Shown one piece after another: positions 11,037-22,627 of a stretch of 64,000 bases of DNA (positions within the stretch are counted from its first letter, which is position 1; each line of letters starts with the position of its first letter). The stretch comes from Arachnopeziza araneosa. Taxonomy: Eukaryota > Ascomycota > Leotiomycetes > Helotiales > Arachnopezizaceae. Below the pieces are notes generated by a model. It worked only from the letters and a program-made list of their open reading frames with translations. It was not told the origin of the DNA and did no database searches. The stretch spans positions 52,148 to 116,147 of the forward strand of contig QYAI01000085.1 of NCBI GenBank assembly GCA_003988855.1. Reading direction: 5' to 3'. A program made the translations under genes and the position numbers.

Positions 11037-11359
11037 AAAACGCCAAACATGATTAGCGACGCCAACCAATGCAACTGCCGTGGTATTTCCCCAATTGCTC
11101 CTTTTATTCTTGTACAAAGGCATATTTGGTCTCTCATGGTAAATGTTTGTCAAGGTCCGCTGGAGAGGCAGGTCATACAATTCTCAAATAGTCCGGAACA
11201 TTGGTAATAATGACACAGGCAGCATCCAGATCGGATGAATGCCATTGATTGCTATTTCAGACGGCAAAACATTAGTTACCTAAGCCAGACCTTGCCATAG
11301 CAGTGCCATTGCGCCAGTCCCGCCCTCCGACCATGAAGCCTTCGACGCCAACCCATAAC

Positions 11360-13513
11360 TCATACATCGTCTTCCAAGAACTTGTACGCAAACTTGAAGT
11401 CTGCCTTTCTCCGATTCATCCTAGCAGAATTTGGTGTTAGTGATTGGAGGATAGTAAATACAAATTGTGCTGTAACGTACCAAGTACTCTCGTAATCAAA
11501 GAAGCGATAGGTCCCTTGCTCGAATTCTTCCGTGATTGTTTTCGGTTCCTCATGGCGTTGGAACCAGGTCTGGTATTGCTTGTGGAATCTCCAGCTCTGG
11601 TCCTTCAAAGCTTTCGCGGCTAGGTACTGTTGATACGTCTCTTGTTTGTAATAAAAAACGTAGAATAGAGTGTCAGGATCGATACGGGAATATAGACGCG
11701 GATCATCGAATACTGGGTCTACTTCTTGAGGATAATAAGCTGGTGTTCGGACGGGGTTCTTTGGTTTCTGGCTTCTCGAGGACGTTGAATCAAGCGGATC
11801 TGGAGAGGTTGAAAAAGACGCCGCCAGCATTCTTTGAGACGACTGCGAGGGCGTATTGGTGACTCGCCTCTGAGTTGCTTCGAAAGATTGGAGTAGGTCT
11901 TGAAGTCCTGAAGGTAGATGGTAGATTGATTCATCAATATCCTCAACGATAGCAGCTTTGATGCCATTCAGGATGCCATTAGTTTGCGGAGAGACTGGGC
12001 TTGAATTAGCTCTGGATTCATTCAACATCATTTGACACTATACCTTTGGACGTATCAGTTGTGTCAGGTGAAGCGATGGCTTTCTCTGACGACGACCGTG
12101 AGCCGCCAGGTCTTGGATTTTCGGCACGATCTGCACTAGTTGGCTGAGATATACTGCTACCACTAGGAACCGCACTCGACTGGCTCAATGCCGGGGATTT
12201 TGTCTGCGCGCTTGACGGAGGTTCAGGGACGTGGACAGCCGCAGGTATTACAGGAATATTGGGCTTTGTTAGTGGAGCTTGATTATTAGTTGTGGGTTGT
12301 GAATGCGTCGTACTAGGGGATGTCGTTAAACTTGGTCTTCGACCAGCTTGTGAAGGTAAGGGAGGGTTGATCGTCGAGCTGCTTGATGGTGGAAGGGCCT
12401 CAGGGGGCGGCGGTAAGGGTGCTATGCCCATCTTGTCACTTGCAGCTGCAGCTGCGGCTGCTGAAGCATATTTGAGTGTTTCTCCAGGTGCTCGAGTTGG
12501 AACAGCTGCAGGCTTCATATGGCCGTTTGAGCCGTTTGAGCCGTTTGATAATGGCGTATGAAGTGTTGCCAAGGAAGGAAGAGGGCTTTTCAGCTGTGTG
12601 GAAGGTCTTCGGGCAGCAAGAACAGGAGCCTCTGGCGCAGTCTTTGATTTACTGCTGGGTATACTATTTGATCTTGTCTCGGGGTCAGGGGTATCCTCCT
12701 GTATTGATTGCGTATCCTGGGATGATACCCGATCGTTGTCGTTGTTCATTCCGTAGTTCTCTTCCTCTTCTTGGAGATTGAGATCATCATACATCTCATC
12801 ATCCTCCATGAAATCTTCGTTCATACCATCAGAGACATAATATCGAATGCTTTCCTCGAGATCATTGACTTGTTCGGTTTCTACTCCACCATTCTCTAAT
12901 GATCTCTTAATCAGCTCTAGCTTCTGTTGGTGCCACTTATGACGTTCGGTTATCCGCTCAATCTCAGCCATTCGGTCAGCTTTCGACGAATTTGTCTTCC
13001 CTTTCTTCATTGTGGCTTGAATTGCTTCTCCCTCTGCCTCCAGAGTCTCTATTTGGCGTTCCAGTTCGTCAACCATATTGCCAAGAAAGTCACAGGCTTC
13101 CATCTTCGCTCGCTCCTTAGGGTCTTGTTTCGTTGCCGCCGATAACCCCTCTTTTGAATATGCCTTCGTTTTCATGGCCTTCTCGACGGCTTTAAATCTT
13201 TCCATTTGCTACGTACAGTTAGCTACCACCAACCCAAGTCGGGGAGTGGTTAAAGTACAGTTTCAATCAACTTTCGATTTTCTAGTAACGGTCCCTTATC
13301 TTTGATATCATTGCTAGCAGCCCATGTTTTGATTTGGTCTCGAAGCCTCTGTAGCTTCTTGATCTCTCTCTTTAAGTTATCCTCGAGCTTCTCTTTCTGA
13401 GCAGCATTGGTTGACTGCTCAATCTTCTCGTAGATCGACTCAAACTCCGCGACACCTTCCGTCACTTTCTTGAAGCACTTGTCGACCTCTTGCTGAAGCT
13501 TTCGAGCTGCCAT
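11360..13513 (-). CDS. NOT3: CCR4-NOT complex subunit Not3/Not5
   Basis: Four exons on the minus strand: 13513-13259, 13208-12044, 11994-11481 and 11420-11360 (introns 50, 49 and 60 bp), 664 codons. The N-terminus (MAARKLQQEVDKCFKKV..., then RKLIET/QMERFKAVEKAMKTKAYSKEGL across intron 1) is the conserved Not3 N-terminal coiled-coil domain, about residues 1-240. A long Ser/Pro/Ala-rich linker follows. The C-terminal NOT box is clear: PAYYPQEVDP, DTLFYVFYYKQETYQQYLAAKALK, WFQRHEEP, GTYRFFDYESTW, then a 20-codon last exon with DFKFAYKFLEDDV. The protein is a core subunit of the deadenylase complex that controls mRNA decay and transcription. Fungi of this group usually have one Not3/Not5 gene, so the symbol could equally be NOT5. 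The small last exon is needed to complete the NOT box. Confidence 0.93.
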
Positions 13514-14073
13514 CGCGATTCACAATGATGTGCGAGACGAAGGTTCGACGTTGATTTGTTTCGTGCCCACGGATCTATCTTTTCTTGCTTATATTTCCGC
13601 CCCATGCGCAAATCTCCAGTGAGGTTACTGGCGCGTGTCGAGTGAGTATTGTAGTACAGGCGTTTTTTCTGGGTCTTTTTGCCCGAGTGGTGAGAATGCG
13701 ATGCAGATGGTTTGACGTTGACGAGATGCTCTCAGGTTACTTTCGCGGCGACTAGTTTCTCCGCGGCCGTTAGCGTCCATTTTCCCAAGGCGGAAAGTTG
13801 ATCAGGACAGTCAAGTTCAGCAAACCTCAATCGGAGTTTAAATTTTTCGCATATTCACGGTTGATTGATGAGAAGTAGGTTCTTCATCATTCCTGTTTAA
13901 TTTATATTCAATGCCCATCATCTAGATTTTGTTTATAGATATAGGATTTGCGTGCATGGCGTGAAACTATTTGAAAAGCTTCGCTTTCTTTGCTCAATAC
14001 CAAAACTTTTATGATTACCAGTCTTCTTTGAAAGGTCAATCCTGCTTTTATCTTTTCGGTTCAACCAATAATC
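13514..14073. promoter_or_regulatory. Divergent promoter region NOT3 / D-aminoacyl-tRNA deacylase
   Basis: These 560 bp separate two divergent start codons. No named regulatory element was identified. Confidence 0.45.
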
Positions 14074-14758
14074 ATGAAAGGCAAGTCTGTTCAGGCTCCT
14101 AGAAGCCTTTTGTTAACCGCCAAACTCAGCGATTCTTCAAAGGGTACTGTCCGCTTCAGTGGCGGTTGACAAACAAATAATCTCATCTATTGGCAAAGGC
14201 GTGTTGGTATTTGCTGCTATGGCTCCTGGAGATACGGAGAAAGATGCGGATGCCCTTGCTATGAAGGTCCTGAAAATGCGACTCTGGGATGATGACAGCG
14301 GCGGAAGAGTAGGAGTTTCCTTATCTTATGTCTCTTTTCTATAGTCTGAAAGAAATTCTGACTTCGAAATTTGGAAGTGGAAACAAAACGTTCACGACAT
14401 ACAAGGCGAAGTTCTCTGTGGTAGGTCAAGCATACAAATTAGAATCCTACAGCCTCATTATTACTAGTATCTCAGTTCACTTTGCTCGCGTCAACCAAGA
14501 AAGGATCAAAACCCGATTTCCACGGGGCTCTTGGGGGCGATAAAGCCAGGGAGCTCTACCAAATCTTCGTATCAAAGGTCCAGCAAGGGTATCTTCCAGA
14601 AAAAGTTAAAGATGGCGTATTTCAAGCGATGATGGTATGTCTCAGCGAGCTCTTAAATGCCCATCAAGATATTAACGAGAAGGTTGTAGGAGGTTGCTTT
14701 GGTGAACGATGGACCAGTCACTCTAGAAGTTTCTGTTGGGCCTAGTGGAGAGAAGTGA
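14074..14758 (+). CDS. DTD1: D-aminoacyl-tRNA deacylase (DTD family)
   Basis: Five exons: 14074-14080, 14130-14308, 14378-14420, 14468-14634, 14690-14758, giving 154 codons, the usual DTD length. The enzyme hydrolyses D-amino acids mischarged on tRNA in the cytosol. The start MK-A-ILQRVLSASVAVD fits the family only if a 7-nt first exon (ATG AAA G) is joined over a 49-bp intron starting GCAAGT, that is a GC-AG intron. Both hallmark motifs are present: SQFTL at the start of exon 4 and NDGPVT in the last exon (the Gly-cisPro motif). KPDFH and KVKDGVFQAMMEVALVNDGP also match. For intron 2 I chose the AG directly before TGG AAA (69 bp); the alternative AG at 14344 would leave only 36 bp. Confidence 0.9.
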
Positions 14759-15287
14759 TCCCAGAAGCGGTAGAAATCTAGCTCATGATTGTGAGGAAGC
14801 TCGAAGACATAGGGTATTCTATACTCGTGCCTTGTGCATTTCAGGCCTATCTAGGTACTTGAAGTGAGAGAAGAAATTTAATCCTAGGAAGTTTCTGTAT
14901 ATCTTATCCTAAAATATCTAAACATACTTGTAGTGAATCCGATATCAGATAGTAAACTAAAAGTAGAAAGAGAGCACGTGTTCTTCGATCTCTTCGAGGC
15001 CGTGATTTGTGCATTTCAAGAGATCTAGTGATCGTAGCGGACCAGTTTAACTGTTCTATCGAGGTTTAATGTACTGTTGTGACAAATCTCAGATCAGGAC
15101 AGCTTTCGAAGTTATCATGTGATATGAAGCTGCTGCGGCCTTGTGCCGAAATGTGCAATCGGGGCAAACATCCCACCGCCATATTTCTATGGAATGGTAT
15201 AGAAGTAGAAAGGCTGGCCTCTCTGCACAACATACTCAAGTCAACACGGAGCTATTTCTTGAGCAGCACTAAACCGTGGCAGCGACT
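14759..15287. other. Tandem intergenic region DTD / cyclophilin
   Basis: This holds the 3' flank of the deacylase gene and the promoter of the cyclophilin gene on the same strand. Nothing else could be recognised. Confidence 0.5.
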
Positions 15288-16500
15288 ATGGCAGAAACTA
15301 AGAAACGAAGTCGAGTCTTTTTTGACATTTCAATTGGCAAAAAGAGCGAAGGTCGCATCACATTTGAACTCTATGATGATGTCGTCCCAAAGACTGCTGA
15401 GAACTTTCGTGCCCTCTGCACAGGCGAGAAAGGAATAGGTAAAGCTGGAAAGCCTCTATCATATAAGGGTTCCATCTTCCATCGGGTAAGTCATAATACC
15501 TGTACAGAGAAATCTCAACTGACCCATCCCAAAGGTCATCAAACAATTTATGATCCAAGGTGGTGATTTCACAGCTGGCAATGGAACTGGTGGAGAATCT
15601 ATCTATGGCACAAAGTTCGACGACGAAAACTTCAAGCTCAAGCACGAGAAGCCATTCTTGCTTTCTATGGCTAATGCTGGTCCTGGTAAGTCTCCAACTA
15701 TTCGCAATTATAAGGAGCAAGTTAACAATTCGTCCATAGGTACAAACGGCTCTCAATTCTTTGTTACCACCGTTCCTACCCCCCATCTCGATGGCAAGCA
15801 CGTTGTCTTCGGCGAAGTCCTCAATGGAAAATCCATTGTCCGCAAAATCGAGAACCTTCCAACCCAGCCAGGCGACAAGCCCAACCACGACGTGACCATC
15901 GTTGACTGCGGCCAGCTCACCGGCAAACAAGCGGACTCCGCAGTCGAGCGTGTTCCAGACAAAACCGGCGATCCTTATGAGGACTTCCCTGAAGATAATA
16001 CCACTACTCCTACCGCATCCGAAATTGTCAAGATTGCTACGGATTTGAAGGGATTTGGTAACAATGCATTCAAGGCTGGCGACTTGTCTCTTGGCTTGGA
16101 TAAATATCAGAAGGGTCTCAGATACTTGAATGAGGATCCAAGTCTGGAAAACGAGCCACTCGAGACCAAAAAAACACTAGATTCTTTGAGATTCACATTG
16201 AACTCGAACTCGGCCCTGCTTGCCAATAAGCTCAAGGATTTCAATGAAGGCCTCAGATCTGCTTCCGCAGCTCTGGAAGTTAGCGATATCACCAAGGCTG
16301 AGAAGGCCAAGGCTCTGTATCGCCGTGCTATCGCTTCAGTTGGTCTCAAAGACGAGGATTCAGCATTGGCGAACTTAGAAGAGGCAAACAGGCTTGTTCC
16401 AGGCGATGCAGCAGTCGTCAAGGAATTGGCGATCGTCAAGAACTCCGCTGCTGAGCGGGCCAAGAAGGAGAAGGCTGCTTACAGCAAGTTCTTCTCGTAG
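15288..16500 (+). CDS. CPR6: Cyclophilin 40-type peptidyl-prolyl isomerase (Hsp90 co-chaperone)
   Basis: Three exons: 15288-15485, 15535-15685, 15740-16500 (introns 49 and 54 bp), 369 codons, the normal Cyp40 length. The cyclophilin domain (residues ~8-180) has VFFDISIG, FRALCTGEKG, FHRVIKQFMIQGGDFT, MANAGPGTNGSQFFVTT and HLDGKHVVFGEV. The position of the cyclosporin-contacting Trp of CypA is His (LDGKH), as is usual in Cyp40. The C-terminal half carries TPR helices (KGFGNNAFKAGDLSLGLDKYQKG; LNSNSALLANKLKDFNEGLR; AKALYRRAIASVGLKDEDSALANLEEA) that would bind the Hsp90 C-terminus. The start is the first true ATG; an upstream in-frame GTG at 15276 is rejected. The paralogue names CPR6 and CPR7 cannot be told apart here. 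Confidence 0.93.
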
Positions 16501-17252
16501 AATACACGTCCCTCGCGGGAATATCATGAATCTGGCCGACGGGATGGATGGATGAGTCTACGGGGAAAAAAGTTATCTGCAAATGGAGCATAAGGCGTTG
16601 GCTGCTATACCTCAAGACTTTGGTGTTTTATAGCACTCGTCCTTCATGCTCACTGAGATAATGAAAAGAGGTCGTATTTCACATCAATGACCGCCACATT
16701 TGTCGTTCTTCCTTAAAAATTGATTGTGCAAGTAAATGATATGTGATGATTCTCTACTATTAAACCCCATATATTTTTCTTCTGTGACATAAATCAGATT
16801 TCATTTCCCATATGGTCAACTGGCTAGTCGTTTCAATATTGTCAAGTTAGTAAGCTGTAAAACAGGTTTGCACATCCACATCATGGCAATGTAAAAGTCA
16901 AGAAATGGTCATATTCATTTCTTCAGTAATGAATGTACAACTCGTATTGCACAGTTGACAACGCTCGAGTAACATTTTTAAGGACGGGTAATACATACGG
17001 TACCAAGAAGGTAAATATTCATCCTAAGAATCTTCTCTCCTAGGGTACCTTTACACAACTCATGAGGCTCGCTGAAATGCTCCCCTTCTCTTTCTCTGTT
17101 AAAGGAAATGGTATATCAATATCATAAATCACCGCTCTACCCGCCTCGAATATGCTCATTCCCTTGAAACACATATGCTAGCTCTAAAAATGCAAATAGA
17201 CACCCCTCTCCCTCCTCTATTCATCAGCTCTAAGCAGCCAAACATGAAATAT
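16501..17252. other. Convergent intergenic region
   Basis: An AT-rich 750-bp gap between convergent stop codons (cyclophilin + and RasGAP -). It presumably contains both 3' UTRs. No further feature was seen. Confidence 0.5.
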
Positions 17253-20200
17253 TTAAACAAGCGGTGGCCCAGGTGGGCTAGAAGCAATATGTTCTAACTC
17301 TCCCGCTGTAGGACTACTTGGGTCCCTTTTATCCTTCCTCCGTAGCCCACTCAAAAAGTTCCTTGACGATTTTCCATTTCTACTTTGCCCTCGACTCGGC
17401 GGGCTAGATTGACTTGGATCCATTGGATCAATTGATCGATTTGATCTATTCTCTTTTCCAAAGGTAGACTCCCAAAAACCTTGCCTTTCCCTCTTATCTC
17501 TCCCCATCTCACTTCCCGCAGAACCAGGTGGGACCCTGTTGATATTGATTCCTGACGGAAATTCTGCCCAAGGAGGGCTTGGAAGACCTGGTGCCCGATT
17601 GGCAACATCTCGTATTGTGGTGATGTCAAGGCTTTCTACAATATCTTCCCATTGGAGGGAGAGTTGATCGGTACTCTGGTCAGCCTGCTCAGCTTTGAGA
17701 AGACAATCATCAGTACGATTTTGTAACTTGAGGCACAAGTCGTGAAATTCTAGAAGATCACCTTCCAGCCCTTCCGGTGCCATAAAATGCGCGACTGCAT
17801 CTAACCACAACTTGACGAGAGTTGCGAAGCTTCGTGGAAGGTCGATGAGATATGGAAGCGACGGAAAGCCTTCCTTCGAAGTTGGTGGTAGTCGGGCGAG
17901 GATGGTTGTCGGAGTTGAGTATGAGGCAGGGAGACTGAACGTGTTGCGTTCGACTGATATTGCACATAAAGAGTCCAGGAAGTCTTTCACGCTTTGCCGA
18001 TTGCTAGATAAAAAGCGGTTCATTGGCTCCATCCATGATTCCTTCTGACCGAATGTTGACAGATTTGCAAGGGCTTGTAAACTCTTAGCAATGAGAGTCA
18101 AAGCTCTTTGGCTTTTGGGTAGAGGATGATCTCTCAGGAGGCCAAATAATTTTGGATTCAAGATTGCAGGGCAAAAGAATCTCAAGAAGATAAACCCAGA
18201 CACGCTAGTATAAGCTACAGTGCGCAAGAAGTCACCATATCTGTCTTCAGCAACGGCTCGAATATATTTAAAGACTTTTCGCAGCTCGGGTGGGCAACGC
18301 GTTGCTGAAGCACAAATGCTCTCCCAAATGTCGGTAGTTAAAGATATCAGCGTAGACCAGTTTTTATTGACGTCTTGGCCATGAGATATCCTAGATGGAT
18401 CCACCTCGCAATCTGGATTAAGAGAATTTATCTCCAGGATTTTTTCAGACAGTACTTCCTCTAAGTATTCCTTTCCAAGTCGTCTCATGTGAAAATCTAA
18501 GGCTTGAGTTAAGAGTGAGTTGCCTCTGAAAAGAAGATTTGCCTCGCCCTGTAGAGATTTACCCATATCTCTCACTTGTTGCTCCCGGTCACTGACAGAA
18601 GAGAATGACTCGTTTGATCCTATTCTTCTACTCCATCGAAGCCTTCGATTGGATGGCTCTCTTCCAATCCCATCAATTTCCTCTTCAACTAATGATGTGA
18701 GCCAGTATGTTGCATGCCCAGACACTTGGAAGATATTCATTAACGTCTCGGAAAGGGCCCTCAAGCTTGTTGGTATAACTTGAGCAAGCTGGACGGTCAG
18801 TCCTGAGCCAAAATTATGCAACAAGTCTGATACTGGCTGGTAGTCTTTGGCAAGCAATACCACCAACTCTTCATGTCTGATCCGCACAAGTATTTCACCG
18901 AGCGACTCTCCATAGCGATCAAGCAGTGGCCACCAAGTCTCATTATCTTTTCCTCTCTCAAACTTCTCGATAGGAACTTCAATCGTGGCGCAAATCTCTT
19001 CTGCAGTATGGGCGGGTATATGAACACTTGCAGAAGATAGAAAACCGTGGGAAGATACTGAAGGATGCTGGAGCTGCTTCAGCACAATCGAAAGCCGTGG
19101 AAGATAAGCAGGCAGATCATGGAACTCGCTGTCTTCTCTCCAAAAGGGATTCTTTGTTTCAGTTCTTGTTATTGTTCGAGCCCGAATTTCACCATCCAAT
19201 ACGACCTCTACAAAATAATCTCCAACCGAAGGGTCTGTTTCCATTTTGATTGGCTTCCCAACTTGAACCGTTTCCGATTTTAGACTCGGCCTGCGAATCT
19301 TCGCTTCAATGATTCGACAGATAATAGACTTTTCTATACGGAACATGTTGTTGGTCGCAGGCTGTGGTGGAGAGTCTCCGAAGTCGATCTCTTCATCTGT
19401 TTGAGGCAGCTGCGGCCCATAGATTTCAGGGATAGTGAAAGCTCGTAGGAGACAAAACCACACTTCATGAGTAAGGCGCGATTCCAGAGCGATGTATACT
19501 GGCCTGAAAATGGATAGTTGGGTCGAAGTCGAGGTGTATTGTGGGAAAATCGCAATGCAAAATTCTTCATCTAACACTGATCTATCAAGCCTTTGAATAG
19601 AGCACCTTGACAATTGCGAGAGCTGTATAACAGACAAAAGTGTAACGTCGTTCTCTGTTAAAAGTTTAAACTCTCCATTATCCTGTAAAATACATGACAC
19701 TCTTCGCCATAAGGAACGAGAGGGCGATCGTAGGTCTCGTGTGGACGTCCGCCGAACGATCGCTGTTGGAGATGAAGGGGCGCCTTTATCCCAAAGAAGT
19801 AACTTGGCAACTTTAATGATATTACCTGCTTTGTTTCCGTATGCATTAAGCCCTGAATCGCGTCGACTAGCTGCAGGCCGGCGTTCTAGAGTCGGCGATG
19901 ACCTTGAAGGGCTCGCTGGTACTTGAGGTACTCGAATTTGTTGCCAACAAAGCAAAGCCGCAAGCCAGCGATCATAATCTGACTTTAGCATCGGTAAAAG
20001 ATGTATATCAACGTCTATTGATCTGTGCGATAGCATCAGACATTTGACTTGCCGTTCTAACGAGTTGATAGGTTTCACCCTGCAACCACGCAGATCTGAT
20101 ATCACTGTGACGTGAAATGGACCACTGTCATCGCCCTCTTGCATCAAGGATCCCTTCTCGTCGATATAACAAGTCCCAATATACCAAGGTCCATTCTCCA

Positions 20201-20996
20201 CGACTTGGTACTCGACTTCTCCTCTCATCCGGCCACACATTTCTTTCATTAGCATTAATAACTTGTTAGCATCTCCGGTAGCTATTGGAATCGGTAATGA
20301 GTCTACTGACGGAACATCTGCTACATTCGATGACGGTGAAGCAGGCCGAGAAGATTTCTTAAGCAAACGCCGACCCCCCTTCACAGAATTAGACTTTTGA
20401 AGTGTAGAAGGGGGTCTTCCAAGCGAGTTTGCAAATCCTGGTGCAGGTAGAGCATCGTGCGGCGAAGGAGATGTGGGCGAAACTCCGGGCTGATTTTGTA
20501 CATCATGTAAGGATAGTGAAGTAGCTGAATTTACCGATCCAACACGGTGTCTACTCCTCGAGATCGTAGATGAGTTAGAGCGTTGTCGAGTTGGGTTATC
20601 TTTCGTCCAAGTGCGATTTCGTTGTCTCGAATTGAGGCTAACGGGCGGACCTGAACGACTTTTCTCTTCAGAGGAACTCGCATCATATGAGTCTTGAAAG
20701 ACTAGACCCTGCCGTCGTTCGCGCAGTCTCTCTCCTCCAGTCATTGAACGAGGTGATGTGTGGATCGGCCCCACAAGACCGTGAGGAGTGTCAATAACAT
20801 CTTGCTGTCCGGACTGATCAGGCGTCACAGCACGAATCGTGCTGTATCCAGGTCGCACTCTCTTTGTTGCATGAGGGTCGAGAGGTCTGTCCATTCGTGT
20901 AGGGTTCTCTGTAGCGCTCCGCCGCCGTTCTTGAGATACACCGTCTTTCCCATATGTGCTATTGCCCGTTGGATTGTCCATGCCTGTAGGTAGCAT
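17253..20996 (-). CDS. BUD2: Ras-family GTPase-activating protein, BUD2-like
   Basis: A single uninterrupted 1247-codon frame. Residues 1-230 are Ser/Pro/Arg-rich and probably disordered. Residues ~235-550 contain a PH-like region (YQVVENGPWYIGTCYIDEKG..., VDIHLLPMLKSDYDRWLAALLCW). A C2-like domain starts near residue 551 (FRIEKSIICRIIEAK... DYFVEVVLDGEIRARTIT). The RasGAP domain follows (~760-1080), with the LLFRGNSLLTQALD motif whose Arg824 is in the arginine-finger position and the signature FLRFFCPAILNP. The C-terminus is again Ser/Arg-rich. This PH-C2-RasGAP order matches the fungal BUD2/CLA2 group, GAPs for the Rsr1/Bud1 polarity GTPase, rather than the much larger IRA/neurofibromin proteins. 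The substrate is inferred from the family. No intron signals interrupt the frame. Confidence 0.85.
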   Translation of the reverse strand: MLPTGMDNPTGNSTYGKDGVSQERRRSATENPTRMDRPLDPHATKRVRPGYSTIRAVTPDQSGQQDVIDTPHGLVGPIHTSPRSMTGGERLRERRQGLVFQDSYDASSSEEKSRSGPPVSLNSRQRNRTWTKDNPTRQRSNSSTISRSRHRVGSVNSATSLSLHDVQNQPGVSPTSPSPHDALPAPGFANSLGRPPSTLQKSNSVKGGRRLLKKSSRPASPSSNVADVPSVDSLPIPIATGDANKLLMLMKEMCGRMRGEVEYQVVENGPWYIGTCYIDEKGSLMQEGDDSGPFHVTVISDLRGCRVKPINSLERQVKCLMLSHRSIDVDIHLLPMLKSDYDRWLAALLCWQQIRVPQVPASPSRSSPTLERRPAASRRDSGLNAYGNKAGNIIKVAKLLLWDKGAPSSPTAIVRRTSTRDLRSPSRSLWRRVSCILQDNGEFKLLTENDVTLLSVIQLSQLSRCSIQRLDRSVLDEEFCIAIFPQYTSTSTQLSIFRPVYIALESRLTHEVWFCLLRAFTIPEIYGPQLPQTDEEIDFGDSPPQPATNNMFRIEKSIICRIIEAKIRRPSLKSETVQVGKPIKMETDPSVGDYFVEVVLDGEIRARTITRTETKNPFWREDSEFHDLPAYLPRLSIVLKQLQHPSVSSHGFLSSASVHIPAHTAEEICATIEVPIEKFERGKDNETWWPLLDRYGESLGEILVRIRHEELVVLLAKDYQPVSDLLHNFGSGLTVQLAQVIPTSLRALSETLMNIFQVSGHATYWLTSLVEEEIDGIGREPSNRRLRWSRRIGSNESFSSVSDREQQVRDMGKSLQGEANLLFRGNSLLTQALDFHMRRLGKEYLEEVLSEKILEINSLNPDCEVDPSRISHGQDVNKNWSTLISLTTDIWESICASATRCPPELRKVFKYIRAVAEDRYGDFLRTVAYTSVSGFIFLRFFCPAILNPKLFGLLRDHPLPKSQRALTLIAKSLQALANLSTFGQKESWMEPMNRFLSSNRQSVKDFLDSLCAISVERNTFSLPASYSTPTTILARLPPTSKEGFPSLPYLIDLPRSFATLVKLWLDAVAHFMAPEGLEGDLLEFHDLCLKLQNRTDDCLLKAEQADQSTDQLSLQWEDIVESLDITTIRDVANRAPGLPSPPWAEFPSGININRVPPGSAGSEMGRDKRERQGFWESTFGKENRSNRSIDPMDPSQSSPPSRGQSRNGKSSRNFLSGLRRKDKRDPSSPTAGELEHIASSPPGPPLV

Positions 20997-22627
20997 GCTG
21001 GTGGCGAAACGTGGTCATCTATTAACATTCATATTCCTCCCGTCATGCCATGCGGTGCGCCGGTGTGGTGAGGATTGGTTTCGATGGAAAACCTCGTTCG
21101 CGACCAGCGTTATTCGTATGTATGGTGGCACAATCGCAACTGGCGATGGGAGGATATATGGCGGGTAAGGCGGAAACAGGTCAAATCCTCAATTTGCAAG
21201 TGATGAAGCTGTAAGTGCCGTATGTGCAGATCGAAGCTTGATTAAGCAGCTTGCCCTGGCAATGCCTTTTTTTCTTCGAAACCTTGGTATTTGACCTGAA
21301 CCAGCGACCCTGAATCCAATGCGTAGTGATCCGTCCCAGTTGACCCGATCTCGATACTTCATAGCTTATCGAAAATCAGCCGTCAACAGCTTGACAAGAG
21401 GTCTGTAACAGACAAGGGACCCCTAAAGAACAGAATGTACTCTTTTGCTCAGCCTTCGAGAGGTTGCAGGATTCAACATTGAGCCGCGGGGAAATTATAG
21501 CTGTAATATTACTGTAGTAGCAGCAAATGTGTGATGATGTCTCCAATGCGGTTGGCCGTCAGAGTGAGATGTGGACGGCCTTCTAGCGTGGACCCCGGTC
21601 GACTCGCGAAGCAGTCCAACGAGCCTTCTACCGTCGACCTTCTGTCGCGCTTCTGGAAGATATAATTTTCTATCGATATTCAAGTTGAGAGAGTTCTCGA
21701 ACGGTTTCCAACCCCGAGCTTGCTTCTGCGATGAGTCCCGGCCGCTTGGTGTCAGGGTTGGTAGGGAGCACCACATCTGACCCAATCCTCACCAAGAAAG
21801 TGTTCAGGACAGATCCAGCTCGGGAGGCTTGATCATCAGCAGTCACTTGAGAAAGGAGCTTAGTCTGAATAAGGTGCGCTCTGTACAACCCACCAGAAGC
21901 AGCATGTCGATGATCAAACCTATGGAAAGCTTCTCGTGCAATTCCTTGGCCACGCTGAAACCGCACAAGGACGCCTATTTCCTCAACTCCATCGCTTTAC
22001 AGAAATGCCATCCTGTAAGGCACTGTACTGATTGATCACACCTGTCTTACTCATCTCTTCGGCTCTTCATTCGGCAGCCTTATCGTAGAATATCGTTAGG
22101 CATAATAGCAAGCAACCCGGAGCCAATCGCAAATATATTCACGTCAGTTTCCAGGTTAAAATCCAAATTCAAGCAAATGATGCCCTTCCAGAGTCACAGA
22201 GACTGAAGTTTCACATCTACTGTTTTGGCCTTTAAATAGATCATCGGGTTTGAATAGTGTCATCCCTATAATCTCGCATCGGAAAACATTAATGCTCGAA
22301 TACCCCGGTTCATGAAACTCGCTGCCATGTATACCCCATTAGCGCTCTGCAGTACTTGTTGAACACAGAACTTGTTCAAACCAATCAGGTATCTGCGTTT
22401 CATTTCAACATAAGGACTATAAATATTGTACGGAAATACTCGGAAGATTCAATTTTCGCCTGCAAAACAAACCCAGTATACCTACGCCAGCAACCAAGCC
22501 AACCACTCGGGTTACGCTACCGAACTAAAAACACTAACACGTGCCATATCAAGCCCAGCCACCCTCTACCATAGTCCCCAAGTATATAGCATGTGCGAAA
22601 GAGACCAATTTCCTCCCAGTTCGGCCC
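20997..22627. other. 1.6 kb intergenic region
   Basis: This includes the promoter of the RasGAP gene at the left and the 3' flank of the disordered-protein gene at the right. Several short open frames occur near 21.5-22.0 kb on both strands, but none has a recognisable motif. No gene is called. Confidence 0.5.

Larger units (their letters stand above)
8998..11359. other. 2.4 kb gene-poor region with microsatellites
   Basis: This region lies between the C2H2 gene and NOT3 (-). Its left end should hold the C2H2 promoter and its right end the NOT3 3' UTR. The 9.7-10.65 kb part is GC-richer than its surroundings and has several overlapping open frames, but none shows a domain, conserved motif or splice-linked extension. 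A (CA)n tract and a C13 run lie inside. No gene is called. Confidence 0.5.

Noticed and set aside
14309..14344. Alternative 36-bp second intron in the deacylase gene
   Set aside because: Too short for a fungal intron and would insert eleven residues (SERNSDFEIWK) absent from the family before the conserved Trp.
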